Of a stretch of 52,839 nucleotides of DNA, positions 16,301 through 24,228 are shown piece after piece. The first letter of the stretch is position 1; every line of letters begins with the position of its first letter. Made by a program: the position numbers and the translations under genes. Under the pieces are notes generated by a model. The model saw nothing but the letters and a program-made list of their open reading frames with translations, made no database searches and was not told where the DNA came from. The DNA comes from Oscillospiraceae bacterium (GTDB lineage: Bacteria > Bacillota > Clostridia > Oscillospirales > Acutalibacteraceae), in contig JAISJQ010000027.1 in assembly GCA_031261445.1 (NCBI GenBank), positions 1 to 52,839 of the forward strand, read 5' to 3'.

Positions 16301-18940
16301 AACTACACAACAGACTACTCCTATAACCTCTACGCCGTCTGGAAGATCAAATCCTTTGCGGTGACGTACAACGCCAACGGCGGCGCGGGTGCGCCCGCCG
16401 CGCAAAGCAAAATCCTGAATCAGCCGCTCACGTTGGCCGCGGGCATCCCCACGCGCACGGGGCACACCTTCCGCGGTTGGGCACTGAGCAGTGACGCCAC
16501 ACTGGCGCAGGTGGTCTATCAGCCCGGCGAATCCTACACAGACAATGCGCCGCTGGCACTCTTCGCCGTTTGGACACCCACGGTCTACACCGTTTCGTTC
16601 AACTATAACGGCGCGACAGGCGGCGACAGCGTCGCCAGCAAGCCCGTCAGCTATGGCGAAACCTATGGCACATTGCCCACACCAACGCGCACGGGCTACA
16701 GCTTCCTAGGCTGGACGACGACCAACGGCGGCAGTACGTACATAACCGAGAGTAGCACTGTGGGCACAGGCGCCAACGGGCAGACACTCTACGCCAAGTG
16801 GTCGGTCAACGGTTACACCGTCACTTATGACTACCAAGGCGCAACGGGCGGCAACGGCACGCTCAGCAAAAACGTGACTTACGGCGCGACCTACGGTCCG
16901 TTGCCCACGCCCACGCGCACGGGCTATACCTTTGATGGCTGGTTCACAGGAACGAACGGCGGCGGTACGCAAGTGCTCGCCATCACCATTGTGGCCATCA
17001 CGGCGGCGCAGACGCTCTTTGCCAAGTGGACACCCAGAGAATATACCGTCAACTTTAACTACCAGAGTGCCACAGGCGGCGACAGCACACCCAATAAACA
17101 AGTGACCTATGGCGAGACCTACGACACGCTGCCCGTCCCCACGCGCACGGGCTACACCTTCGGCGGTTGGTACACGTCCACGAATGGTGGCGGCACGAAT
17201 ATCACCGAGACGAGCACCGTGAGCATCACCGCGACGCAGACCCTCTACGCCAAGTGGACGCTGGACAGCTATCTCATCACCTACGACTATCAGGGCGCGA
17301 CAGGCGACAACAGCGTCCCCAGCAAATCCGTGAACTATGGCGCGACCTATGGCACGTTGCCCACGCCCACGCGCACGGGATATACCTTCGGCGGCTGGTT
17401 CACGCAGGTGAACGGCGGCGGCTCGCAAGTGCTCGCGACCACCTATGTGAACATCACCGCGCCGCAGACGCTCTTCGCCAAGTGGACGGACAACGACACC
17501 GTGGTGACCGTAACGTTTAACTACCAAAGCGCCACGGGCGGCAATGGCACGCCCAGCAAAACCGTGACCTATGGCGAGACTTACGGCTCTCTGCCGCTCC
17601 CTACGCGCACGGGCTACACGTTCGGCGGTTGGTACACAGAAGCGGGCGGCGGCGGGTCGCTCGTGCAGGCCACCAGCACCGTGACGGTCAGACCGACCCA
17701 AACGCTGTTCGCCAAGTGGACGGCCAATACCTACACCGTGACCTTTGACTACCAAGGGGCAACAGGCGGCGACACCACGCCCAGCAAGATCGTCACCTTT
17801 GGCGCAACCTATGGCACACTGCCCACGCCCACCAAAACGGGCCATACCTTCGGCGGCTGGACGACGCTGCCGAACGCCGGGGCAATCGTTGGCGCGAGCA
17901 GCACGGTCACCACCACCGCGAACGGCCAGACCCTCTACGCCCGCTGGACGGCCAACAGCTACACCGTGACCTTTGACTACCAAGGCGCAACGGGCGGCGA
18001 CACCACGCCCAATAAACAAGTGACCTACGCGGCGACCTACGGCGCACTGCCCGTCCCCACGCGCACGGGCTACGCGTTCGGCGGCTGGTTTACGGCGGCT
18101 GGCGGCGCAGGCACGGAAATAACGCAGACGACCACCGTGGGCATCACGGCGGCGCAGACGCTCTGGGCGAAGTGGACGATCAACACGTTCACCGTGACCT
18201 ACGACTACCAAGGGGCAACAGGCGGCAACGGCGTGGCGAGCAAACAAGTGACCTATGGCGAGAGCTACGGCACACTACCCACGCCTACGCGCACGGGCTA
18301 TACCTTCATTGGCTGGACGACACAGGCAAAGGGCGCGGGCACAACCGTGACCAGCGGGACGACCGTCACCGCCACCGTGAATCACACGCTCTATGCCAAC
18401 TGGGCAGGTTTGAGCTATACCCTGAGCTTCAACTATCTAGGCGCAACGGCGGGTGCCGGCACGGCGAGCAAGACCATCACCAACGGCGCGACCTATGGCG
18501 CTCTGCCCGAACCCCAAAAAGCGGAATCCCTCTTTAAGGGCTGGTACACAGCAGAAAAGGGTGGCACAAAAATCACCGCCGACACCATCGTGGACGTGAA
18601 CGCCGCGCTGACGCTCTATGCCCGCTGGGTGAAAAACACCCCCGTTGCCGGACTGCCGGACGTGCTGTCTGTCTACCGAAAAGAGGACGCAAACCTCTTC
18701 AAGAACATCGACACGGAGGATATCTTCTGGTATGCGGACAACAACAAGCTCTTCAATATCGATGAGAGAACGGGCGAAATGAACTTTAAGTTTGCGGCCA
18801 GCTTCGTGATCTTCGGCACAGTGCGCGTCACGGCCAAGGACGCTGACGGGAACGTGCTGGGCTCAACGGAAGTGCGCGTAACCTGGATCTGGTGGAAGTG
18901 GATTCTCGTGATCTTCTTCTTCGGTTGGGCTTATCTCTAA
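13334..18940 (+). CDS. Giant exported zincin-like protein with InlB repeats and C-terminal membrane segment
   Basis: 1868 residues from GTG after GGGAGGG. In order: signal peptide (to about 45); Asp-rich calcium-binding stretch DTDGDGLPDEWE (about 96-107); zinc protease region with HEMGHCLGLGH (273-283) and a Met-turn-like SIMNY; InlB/Listeria-Bacteroides repeats of the YNANGGxGAPAAQ type mixed with two copies of an unknown module (FRFPSQEIWVHLGTGH and FRYPNQEIWVHVGSGH); nine tandem InlB-type repeats of about 75 residues (16580-18625; YTVTFDYQGATGG ... FGGW ... LYAKW); a beta-rich domain; and WIWWKWILVIFFFGWAYL at the very end. No LPxTG is present, so anchoring is through that segment or unknown. 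It is likely a surface protease/adhesin. The stop codon abuts an F1 repeat. Confidence 0.88.
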   Translation: MKKIFIHTIKTTTPRTARRALSLLLTLLFALSMVAPGGIALASASAAPAADDYSTYFVEPDDIPLSENDYIPPSAEEIRRIEAARPANAADPVDTDGDGLPDEWEINGADFNGDGIIDLPLNLMGADPLVPDVYSEIDWMTGQKSLTSYIYVNGVGATRTYQEVLDLTAAEYAAHGINLHIDFGPDSVDYVTGQLWSSYPGGSGGNEFPYSTEVIYDGQGTDNWGPLQDANFTYLRTPVFYHTMVVNSPACGGTGGWGGGRENLIVAPTSYMHEMGHCLGLGHGGSDSVNYKPNYVSIMNYGYPRNYLLYSDYKLPDLNENNLSEPDGIDPQSLTAPMGIAGRNVVYRPGSSNLTVYPLAGTAVDYNADGDATDTGVVQDINNDGSHTVLKGCEDWSLLKHAYGIGSTVYLTLYNITYNANGGIGAPAAQKKLKGQDLILSSTIPTRERMTFLGWATSATGTVEYAPGAGYSAEATVTLYAVWQPINGEFSVTYNKNSADATYTGVGIDVTNGGAATITTVLPTMSILLSRKNFVGWSRGSSMTAAEFLPGQEVQLMENTTLYAVWETPKSAGLNTVANLQFRFPSQEIWVHLGTGHGSDERIVIASSLNANIRVALYPSGSYYQPDTSNPKNSFSGYLTSATDHWVLLTSYETEPATTWETNVALVKNTQYLISYFANGGTGAPLPVYKNNGEAITIPTTTPTRAGYIFLGWGSSPTATTASYLTGANLTTNGNVNLYAVWTPRVSFALSVDTQGANNPSGVQVLPADIEGKVTLPTTILAQADRKNFLGYADAPGATVAQYYPGETLTLASDKTIYALWQEAPTVAANEQTTLRFRYPNQEIWVHVGSGHSAASGILISSPMAVNLQSNCYTGMGGGSAYYSPASSHLFRYWENYMSETNDYWFKTTNKETDPTKQWDSTFTIMAPAQYLVQYYANGGTGAPAAQIKDAGVTLVLSSVVPTHPDSSLEFQGWATSPTATNASYQPGGNYTTDYSYNLYAVWKIKSFAVTYNANGGAGAPAAQSKILNQPLTLAAGIPTRTGHTFRGWALSSDATLAQVVYQPGESYTDNAPLALFAVWTPTVYTVSFNYNGATGGDSVASKPVSYGETYGTLPTPTRTGYSFLGWTTTNGGSTYITESSTVGTGANGQTLYAKWSVNGYTVTYDYQGATGGNGTLSKNVTYGATYGPLPTPTRTGYTFDGWFTGTNGGGTQVLAITIVAITAAQTLFAKWTPREYTVNFNYQSATGGDSTPNKQVTYGETYDTLPVPTRTGYTFGGWYTSTNGGGTNITETSTVSITATQTLYAKWTLDSYLITYDYQGATGDNSVPSKSVNYGATYGTLPTPTRTGYTFGGWFTQVNGGGSQVLATTYVNITAPQTLFAKWTDNDTVVTVTFNYQSATGGNGTPSKTVTYGETYGSLPLPTRTGYTFGGWYTEAGGGGSLVQATSTVTVRPTQTLFAKWTANTYTVTFDYQGATGGDTTPSKIVTFGATYGTLPTPTKTGHTFGGWTTLPNAGAIVGASSTVTTTANGQTLYARWTANSYTVTFDYQGATGGDTTPNKQVTYAATYGALPVPTRTGYAFGGWFTAAGGAGTEITQTTTVGITAAQTLWAKWTINTFTVTYDYQGATGGNGVASKQVTYGESYGTLPTPTRTGYTFIGWTTQAKGAGTTVTSGTTVTATVNHTLYANWAGLSYTLSFNYLGATAGAGTASKTITNGATYGALPEPQKAESLFKGWYTAEKGGTKITADTIVDVNAALTLYARWVKNTPVAGLPDVLSVYRKEDANLFKNIDTEDIFWYADNNKLFNIDERTGEMNFKFAASFVIFGTVRVTAKDADGNVLGSTEVRVTWIWWKWILVIFFFGWAYL

Positions 18941-19362
18941 ACAATGAACAATTAACAAAGAACAATGAACAATTGTTTGGAGTCTTATTCCGTTAGTCGA
19001 ATGTATCAGTGGTTGCCCAATCTGTAGGGGACGCCGCCCTCGGCGTCCCGTGGTGCAGAAAATTCGTAGAAATCGCGGGTCGCCGAGGGCGGCGACCCCT
19101 ACACGACAACAGCAGTCCCCGAAAACCTGTGCAACGCATGTTGCGCAGGTTTTCGCTTTGCTCGCGCGGACAAATCGCGCCAGCGCATTCGTAGAGGCGA
19201 GCTGCGCTCGCCCGCTGGACGAAACACAGTTTTTCGGTTAGAGCAATGGGCGACCGGGGACGGTCGCCCCCTACACCAACGTCCAGCGGGCGGATGATAT
19301 CCGCCTCTATGGCCTCATGCCTACAAACAATTGTTCATTGTTCTTTGTACATTGTTCATTGA
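18938..19362. repeat. Compound repeat element with 41-base F1 terminal inverted repeats
   Basis: This 514-base gap holds no gene. Arms 18942-18982 and 19321-19361 are inverted copies (38 of 41 matching). Inside lie F6 palindromes at about 19026-19052, 19078-19104 (inverted relative to the first), 19190-19217, 19248-19277 and 19283-19305, and a 16-bp hairpin (19120-19135 with 19140-19155, loop GCAT, one wobble) that could terminate transcription. Confidence 0.75.
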
Positions 19363-19374
19363 ACTCTGTCTGTC

Positions 19375-19404
19375 TTGACAAAAACATGCTGAATGTGGTA
19401 TACT
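19375..19404 (+). promoter_or_regulatory. SigA-type promoter of the radical SAM gene
   Basis: Perfect TTGACA (19375-19380), an 18-base spacer, TATACT (19399-19404); the ATG is 50 bases on. Confidence 0.75.
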
Positions 19405-19454
19405 AAGCCGATAAAAACCATATGTTTTATATGATATTCATGTAGGAGGCACTC

Positions 19455-20822
19455 ATGGCACGCTCACTCAAGGATTCTATTGCCGGGCGCGTGGCGTCCA
19501 AAATCAAAAACGCCTTGCCGCTGGACGCAGGCGATGCGGCACTCAACGGCTTGATTGGTAAGATCATCTCCCACCCCGACCGCGCCGAATCCCTCTTTGG
19601 CGAGGGCGAGATTTTCCTCATCAAGGCCGCGCTGTACCTCACGGGCGTGCGGCTGGAGGAGAGTGCCTATGAGGGTGTGGGCACGGTGTACAAAGAGCTG
19701 TTGGGGGTCTATCAGTTTGACCTGAATCTCCGCCGCGACAGCGAAAAACTGTTGCCCGCCGAGCTGGCGCTGCCGCACGGTCTGCATGTGCCCATCGTGG
19801 TCAACGATGCGTCGCCCTTTGTGCTTGAGCGCGACAAAGGCGTGCTCTATCTTTCGGTCAGTGGCCTGCGCCTCTTCCCCGTGAAGTACGAAAAACGCCC
19901 CGCGTTCTACGACAAAAAAACCAGCGACGGCGTGGAAATGTGGAAGATTGCCCAGCACCGCCTGGGTGACGAGCTCATGGTGACCTACAACACCTACTGC
20001 CACACGCTCAAAGGCGGCAACCAGTGCCGTTTTTGTGCGCTCAACGCCAACGAGGCCATCTACCGCACCAAAAACAGCTTCTTCATCCAAACGCCGGAAC
20101 AGATCGCCGAAGTGGCCGAAGCCGCCTACGCCGAGGGCGTGATCAAGCGGCTGGAGATCACCGGCGGTATTTTGCCAAACCGCGCGGAGGTGGATTTCAT
20201 CATCGCCGTGGGCGAGGCCATCAAGCAGCGACTGGGTACGGACACCGTCCCCGGCGGGCACGTCCTGCTCGCCGCCCCCAACGATCTATCGCAGATCGAC
20301 GCCCTAAAAGCCGCGGGTTGGGAGTATGTCTTCTTCAATCTAGAGGTCTGGAATCCGCACCTGTTCGCGGGGTTGTGTCCCGGCAAGGAGGCACTTGTTG
20401 GGCGGGCGCACTGGCTCAAGGCGCTCGATTACGCCGTGGGGGTCTTTGGGCAGGGCAACGTGCGCAGTATCCTCATCGCGGGGCTCGAACCGCTGGCGAG
20501 CTACTTAGAGGGCGCACAATACCTGACAGAGCACGGCATTTTCGCCGACCCCAGCCCGTGGATGCCCATGCCCGGCTCGATGATGGAGGGGCAGAGCACG
20601 CCCACCGCCCAGTGGCACATCAACCTGCTGGTGCAGACGCTCGACCTCTGGGAACGTTCTGGCTGGAATCTGGAGGATGTCGCCAAAGACGGCTGGTTGT
20701 CGTTCAACGATCTGGCCGCCATGCGCCTGCACGTCCGCGCGGACTATGCCGACCACCCCGAAAAGAACATAGAGGACGACCTGCGCTACAAACTCGCCGT
20801 ATTAGGGAAATTAGACTTTTGA
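19455..20822 (+). CDS. Radical SAM protein with atypical CX8CX2C cluster motif
   Basis: 455 residues; GTAGGAGG precedes the ATG. Cys182, Cys191 and Cys194 (YCHTLKGGNQCRFCALN) form a CX8CX2C motif instead of the standard CX3CX2C; the aromatic before the last cysteine is conserved as in radical SAM enzymes. Downstream, LEITGGILPN corresponds to the SAM-binding 'GGE'-type strand, followed by alternating strands of the partial barrel. The N-terminal ~170 residues form an extra domain. The enzyme presumably cleaves SAM at a [4Fe-4S] cluster; its substrate is unknown and no peptide or carrier gene is adjacent. The stop codon lies within an F2 repeat. Confidence 0.8.
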   Translation: MARSLKDSIAGRVASKIKNALPLDAGDAALNGLIGKIISHPDRAESLFGEGEIFLIKAALYLTGVRLEESAYEGVGTVYKELLGVYQFDLNLRRDSEKLLPAELALPHGLHVPIVVNDASPFVLERDKGVLYLSVSGLRLFPVKYEKRPAFYDKKTSDGVEMWKIAQHRLGDELMVTYNTYCHTLKGGNQCRFCALNANEAIYRTKNSFFIQTPEQIAEVAEAAYAEGVIKRLEITGGILPNRAEVDFIIAVGEAIKQRLGTDTVPGGHVLLAAPNDLSQIDALKAAGWEYVFFNLEVWNPHLFAGLCPGKEALVGRAHWLKALDYAVGVFGQGNVRSILIAGLEPLASYLEGAQYLTEHGIFADPSPWMPMPGSMMEGQSTPTAQWHINLLVQTLDLWERSGWNLEDVAKDGWLSFNDLAAMRLHVRADYADHPEKNIEDDLRYKLAVLGKLDF

Positions 20823-20935
20823 TGTTAGATGTTAGATATTAGATTTTGCGGCACACCCATTTCGCGCAGATCTAACATCTAGCATCTAAAATCTAGTGTC
20901 TAGAACCGTAGGGGCGGCAACCTGCCGCCCGCTGA
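20820..20935. repeat. Family F2 inverted pair followed by an F6 palindrome
   Basis: GATGTTAGATGTTAGATATT words (from 20821) face ATCTAACATCTAGCATCTAA words (to about 20903) across a 28-base loop. A GTAGGGGCGGCAACCTGCCG palindrome follows at 20909-20935. The radical SAM stop codon is TGA at 20820-20822. Confidence 0.75.
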
Positions 20936-20968
20936 TCCCTACAACATGCACAAATCCTTGGAGACATT

Positions 20969-22579
20969 ATGCCCACGACACAAACACACATTGCGCTGCC
21001 CCGCGCGAAAACGCCGGAGGCCGTCGGCGTTTCCTCCGCCGAAGTGCTGGCGTTCCTGCGCGAGGTGGAAGAAGCGCGGCTGGAGCTGCACAGCTTCATG
21101 GTGTTGCGCCATGGACAGGTGGCGGCCGAGTGTTTCCGCGCACCGTTTCGTGCGGAATACAACCACCAAATGTGGTCGGTGAGCAAGTCGGTGACCGCCA
21201 CGGCCATTGGCTTTGCCATCTACGACGGCCTGCTGACGCTCGACACCCGCGTGCTAGATATCTTCCCGGAGTACGCGCCCAACCGAACGGACTATGCGCT
21301 GGAAAAGCTCACGGTGCGCCACTTGGTGAGCATGACATCGGGCAAGTCGCCGCCCTATCTCTCCCCGAAAGGCGCGAACGTGGATTGGCTGCGCACCTAT
21401 ATGGAAGCGTCGTGGTACAACGACCCGGGCGCGGAGTTCCGCTACATCAACGAGAATTTCTACGTACTGTGCGCCATTTTGGTGCGCGTGACTGGGCAGA
21501 GCGTCCTGCGCTATCTGACCCCGCGTTTGTTCGTGCCGCTGGGCATCGAAAATCCCTTTTGGGAGACGGACAACTGGGGCATCGAGGCGGGCGGCTGGGG
21601 CTTTTACGCCAAGACGGAGGATCTGGCCAAGCTCATGCTCTGTTACCAGCAGGGCGGCCAGTTCGCGGGCAAACAGGTTATCCCCGCCGCGTGGGCACGG
21701 GAGGCCGTGCGGCTACAGACCCCCTGCGTGGGGCTGCATTCCAGCTGCAACGCCGGGTACGGCTTCGGCTTCTGGCGCAATCCCGCCGACAGGGCAGGGG
21801 ACGGCTACCGCGCCAACGGCATGTTCTGCCAGTTCGGCATCAACTTTAGCGACTATGATGCCGTGTTCGTCTGTAACAGCGCCGTCACGGACGAAGAGGT
21901 TGTGCACCAGCTGATCTGGAAGCACTTCCCGGCGGCGTTTTTTGACGGCGATGCCCCCCAGACGGCCGAGCACTTTGCGGACACGCTGGGCGCGTCGCGC
22001 TACGAAGCCCCGCCGCCTGTGTCCGTGCGCAGTCCCCTTGAGCCGCAGATCACAGGCCGCCGCATTCTCCTACAGCGCAAGCGACTTTTGCAGCTCATCC
22101 ACTTCCCCGTGGGCGTCCTGCCCGTGATTGTCACGGCGAAAACCGCCGTGCTACCTCGGCAAATCAGCAACATCACGCTGGATTTTGCCCCCGATGCCCT
22201 GCACTTCAGCTGGCACGAGGGACACGAAGAAAATCGCGTGACCTGCGGCATGGACGGCACGACCCACAGCGACACGATCCGCCTAGGCGGCATCGATTAC
22301 CGCACCCTCAGCCACGCCCTCTGGCAGGATGAGGGCACGCTGGACGTGCACATCCGCGCCGTGGAGACCATTGCCGCGCAACGCCTGCGCTTTGTGTTCG
22401 GCAAAAAGGGCAAAGTGACGATGCAATCGCTCAGTTCGCCGCCGATTGAAGACATTTTGGGCTTTTTGACAGAGGGCGCGGTGTTCCTCTTCAAGTTCAA
22501 GCCGCTGTTGGCGCTCATTCGCTGGGCTCTGCGCCAGCTACCCAAATTCATTGAACCCGTCCACAAAGGCTGGTATTAA
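20969..22579 (+). CDS. Serine hydrolase, beta-lactamase class C / PBP-like
   Basis: 536 residues; GGAG 6 bases before the ATG. The catalytic Ser70 and Lys73 (SVSK) and Tyr159-x-Asn161 (YIN) match the class C beta-lactamase / serine hydrolase fold. HLVSMTSGKSP and YGFGFWRN are typical phrases of the family. The last ~180 residues are an extra beta-rich domain. No signal peptide is seen. Such enzymes are usually esterases or D-amino peptidases; antibiotic hydrolysis is not implied. It precedes the M20 peptidase by 11 bases, so the two are translated from one message. Confidence 0.85.
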   Translation: MPTTQTHIALPRAKTPEAVGVSSAEVLAFLREVEEARLELHSFMVLRHGQVAAECFRAPFRAEYNHQMWSVSKSVTATAIGFAIYDGLLTLDTRVLDIFPEYAPNRTDYALEKLTVRHLVSMTSGKSPPYLSPKGANVDWLRTYMEASWYNDPGAEFRYINENFYVLCAILVRVTGQSVLRYLTPRLFVPLGIENPFWETDNWGIEAGGWGFYAKTEDLAKLMLCYQQGGQFAGKQVIPAAWAREAVRLQTPCVGLHSSCNAGYGFGFWRNPADRAGDGYRANGMFCQFGINFSDYDAVFVCNSAVTDEEVVHQLIWKHFPAAFFDGDAPQTAEHFADTLGASRYEAPPPVSVRSPLEPQITGRRILLQRKRLLQLIHFPVGVLPVIVTAKTAVLPRQISNITLDFAPDALHFSWHEGHEENRVTCGMDGTTHSDTIRLGGIDYRTLSHALWQDEGTLDVHIRAVETIAAQRLRFVFGKKGKVTMQSLSSPPIEDILGFLTEGAVFLFKFKPLLALIRWALRQLPKFIEPVHKGWY

Positions 22580-22590
22580 AGGAGAAAATT

Positions 22591-23943
22591 ATGTCCGTTT
22601 TGTCCAACGAGGCGCACGCGGCAGGGCTCGCGCGTCTGATTCAAGTGCCCACCATCGCCACGGAGTTGCCCGCACTGCTACAAATGCCCGTGAAGACAGG
22701 GCCGGAATATTTTGCGCAGTTCCGCGAAGTTTTGGCGCAGCTGTTCCCGCTGGTGTTTGAAAAGCTGGAGCTCATCCGTCCGCGCGAGGACGCGCTCTTG
22801 TTCAAGTGGACGGGCAAGGCGCACGACCGCCCGCTGGTGTTTTTGGGTCACCAAGATGTCGTCCCGGCGGACAAGGCCAACTGGACGCACCCGCCCTTTG
22901 CGGGCACGATTGCCGAGGGCAAGATTTGGGGGCGCGGCGCGATGGACTGCAAAAACGTGGTCTATCTAGTGCTGCGTGCGCTGGAGGAGCTGCTGGAAGA
23001 GGGTGTAGTGCCCGAGCAGGACGTGTATTTCGGCTCGTCCGACTGCGAGGAGGTCGCCGGGCAAGGTGCACCCGCCATCCGCGATTACTTCATCGAACAC
23101 AACATCAAACCCGCCATTGTGCTCGACGAGGGTGGGCTGATTCTCGACAAGCTCTTCTCGTTCATCAAGAAGCCCTATGCGGTCATCGGCATTGTGGAAA
23201 AGGGCTTTGGTGTTATTAAATTCACCGCCAAATCGCGCGGCGGGCACACCACTGCGCCGCCCAAAAACACGCCCATCGAGCGTCTGTCGCGTTTTGTGGT
23301 GGACGTGCACAGCCACAACTACTTCAAGGCGCACTTTTCGCCAGAGGTGGTGCAGATGATCGAAGGTCTGGCGGAGGGCGTGCCCGCGCCTTTGTCGTTT
23401 GTGTTCCGGCACATCAAGGCCTTTGCGCCGCTGGTGAAGAGTGCGTTGCCCAAGCTGCACCCCATGGGCGGCGGGCTACTCAAAACGAACATCACCTTCA
23501 CCATGTCCGGCGGCGCGATTGTGCCCAACATGATCCCCAACGAGGCGTATGTCATCGCCAATCTGCGCTATGGCCGTTACCAAACCGTGGCGGATTGCCG
23601 CAAAATATTCGAAAAACTCATCAAAAAGTACGACCTAGAGATGGAAGAGCTGGCCGTGCAGGATGCCACGAGCGTGGTAGACACTGGGGGCGCGGGCTAC
23701 CAGTACCTCACGCAGTGCATCCGCACGCAGTTCCCTGACGTGGGCATCACGCCCTACGTGATTATGGGTGGCACAGATGGGCGGCACTTTCAGGAGCTCT
23801 CGCCCTGCTCGCTGCGCTTCTCCCCCGTGCGTCTGACGAGCGAACAGCTCATGACCATGCACGGCGACAACGAGAATCTGAATGTGGATGCCCTTGGCGA
23901 GGGCGTGGCGTTTTTCAAATACTTCATCCAGAATTATCGCTAA
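22591..23943 (+). CDS. M20 family metallopeptidase
   Basis: 450 residues; AAAGGAG precedes the ATG. The dizinc site is visible: the His of FLGHQDVV, the bridging Asp of GRGAMDCK, the Glu pair of DCEEVAG (general base and ligand) and a late His in MHGDNE. KSRGGHTTAPPKNTP marks the inserted dimerisation domain. Length and the long N-terminus suggest the carboxypeptidase/PM20D1-like branch, which acts on dipeptides or N-acyl amino acids. It is cytoplasmic and pairs with the upstream serine hydrolase. Confidence 0.88.
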   Translation: MSVLSNEAHAAGLARLIQVPTIATELPALLQMPVKTGPEYFAQFREVLAQLFPLVFEKLELIRPREDALLFKWTGKAHDRPLVFLGHQDVVPADKANWTHPPFAGTIAEGKIWGRGAMDCKNVVYLVLRALEELLEEGVVPEQDVYFGSSDCEEVAGQGAPAIRDYFIEHNIKPAIVLDEGGLILDKLFSFIKKPYAVIGIVEKGFGVIKFTAKSRGGHTTAPPKNTPIERLSRFVVDVHSHNYFKAHFSPEVVQMIEGLAEGVPAPLSFVFRHIKAFAPLVKSALPKLHPMGGGLLKTNITFTMSGGAIVPNMIPNEAYVIANLRYGRYQTVADCRKIFEKLIKKYDLEMEELAVQDATSVVDTGGAGYQYLTQCIRTQFPDVGITPYVIMGGTDGRHFQELSPCSLRFSPVRLTSEQLMTMHGDNENLNVDALGEGVAFFKYFIQNYR

Positions 23944-23950
23944 TCAAGCG

Positions 23951-23993
23951 AAAAAACGCCTCAGTGTGCACATGCGGCAGAGGCGGTTTTGTC
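23951..23993 (+). terminator. Terminator after the M20 peptidase
   Basis: CGCCTC (about 23957-23962) pairs with GAGGCG (23980-23985), extended after one mismatch by A-T pairs, with a TTTT tail to 23990. Confidence 0.65.
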
Positions 23994-23999
23994 TATTCA

Positions 24000-24228
24000 T
24001 ACTAATCCGCAATAAAAAATCATTGCACATCACAACAGGTGTAGGGGTGACCCTTGCCTGTGCCCTGCGGGTATGGTCGCCCTGTGCGCAAAACGCATCA
24101 TCGGGGCAACCACAAGGGTTGCCCCTACGCAAGGATAATTAATGCGGAATAGCATTAATTGTGATAATAGACAAACGGGGAGATGTGGACATCGCCCCCT
24201 ACGGAAGGATTTCTAAAACGGAATAGTA
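24000..24228. repeat. Composite F6 repeat block, copy A
   Basis: Contains GTAGGGGTGACCC...GGTCGCCC, TGCGCAAAACGC, an inverted GGGTTGCCCCTAC unit, a 9-bp hairpin (24137-24145 with 24152-24160), GTGATAATAGACAAACGGGG and a GATGTGGACATC palindrome ending CCCCCTACGGAAGGATTTCT. The same order of blocks recurs at 42200-42420. There is no gene in this gap. Confidence 0.8.

Noticed and set aside
16706-18247. 513-codon minus-strand open frame inside the surface protein gene
   Set aside because: It is the complement of the tandem InlB repeats; its own repetitiveness is inherited from them.
13334-18940. Sortase-anchored protein
   Set aside because: There is no LPxTG-like motif or basic tail before the stop codon.
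18938-19362. CRISPR array or attachment site
   Set aside because: The repeats are palindromic or inverted with no uniform direct repeat-spacer pattern, and no cas or integrase gene is near.
20969-22579. Antibiotic-resistance beta-lactamase
   Set aside because: The SxxK/YxN fold is shared by many esterases and peptidases; there is no signal peptide, and an extra C-terminal domain argues against a classical resistance enzyme.
24000-24228. Insertion sequence remnant
   Set aside because: No transposase-like frame occurs; the segment is made only of palindromes and connectors shared with other gaps.
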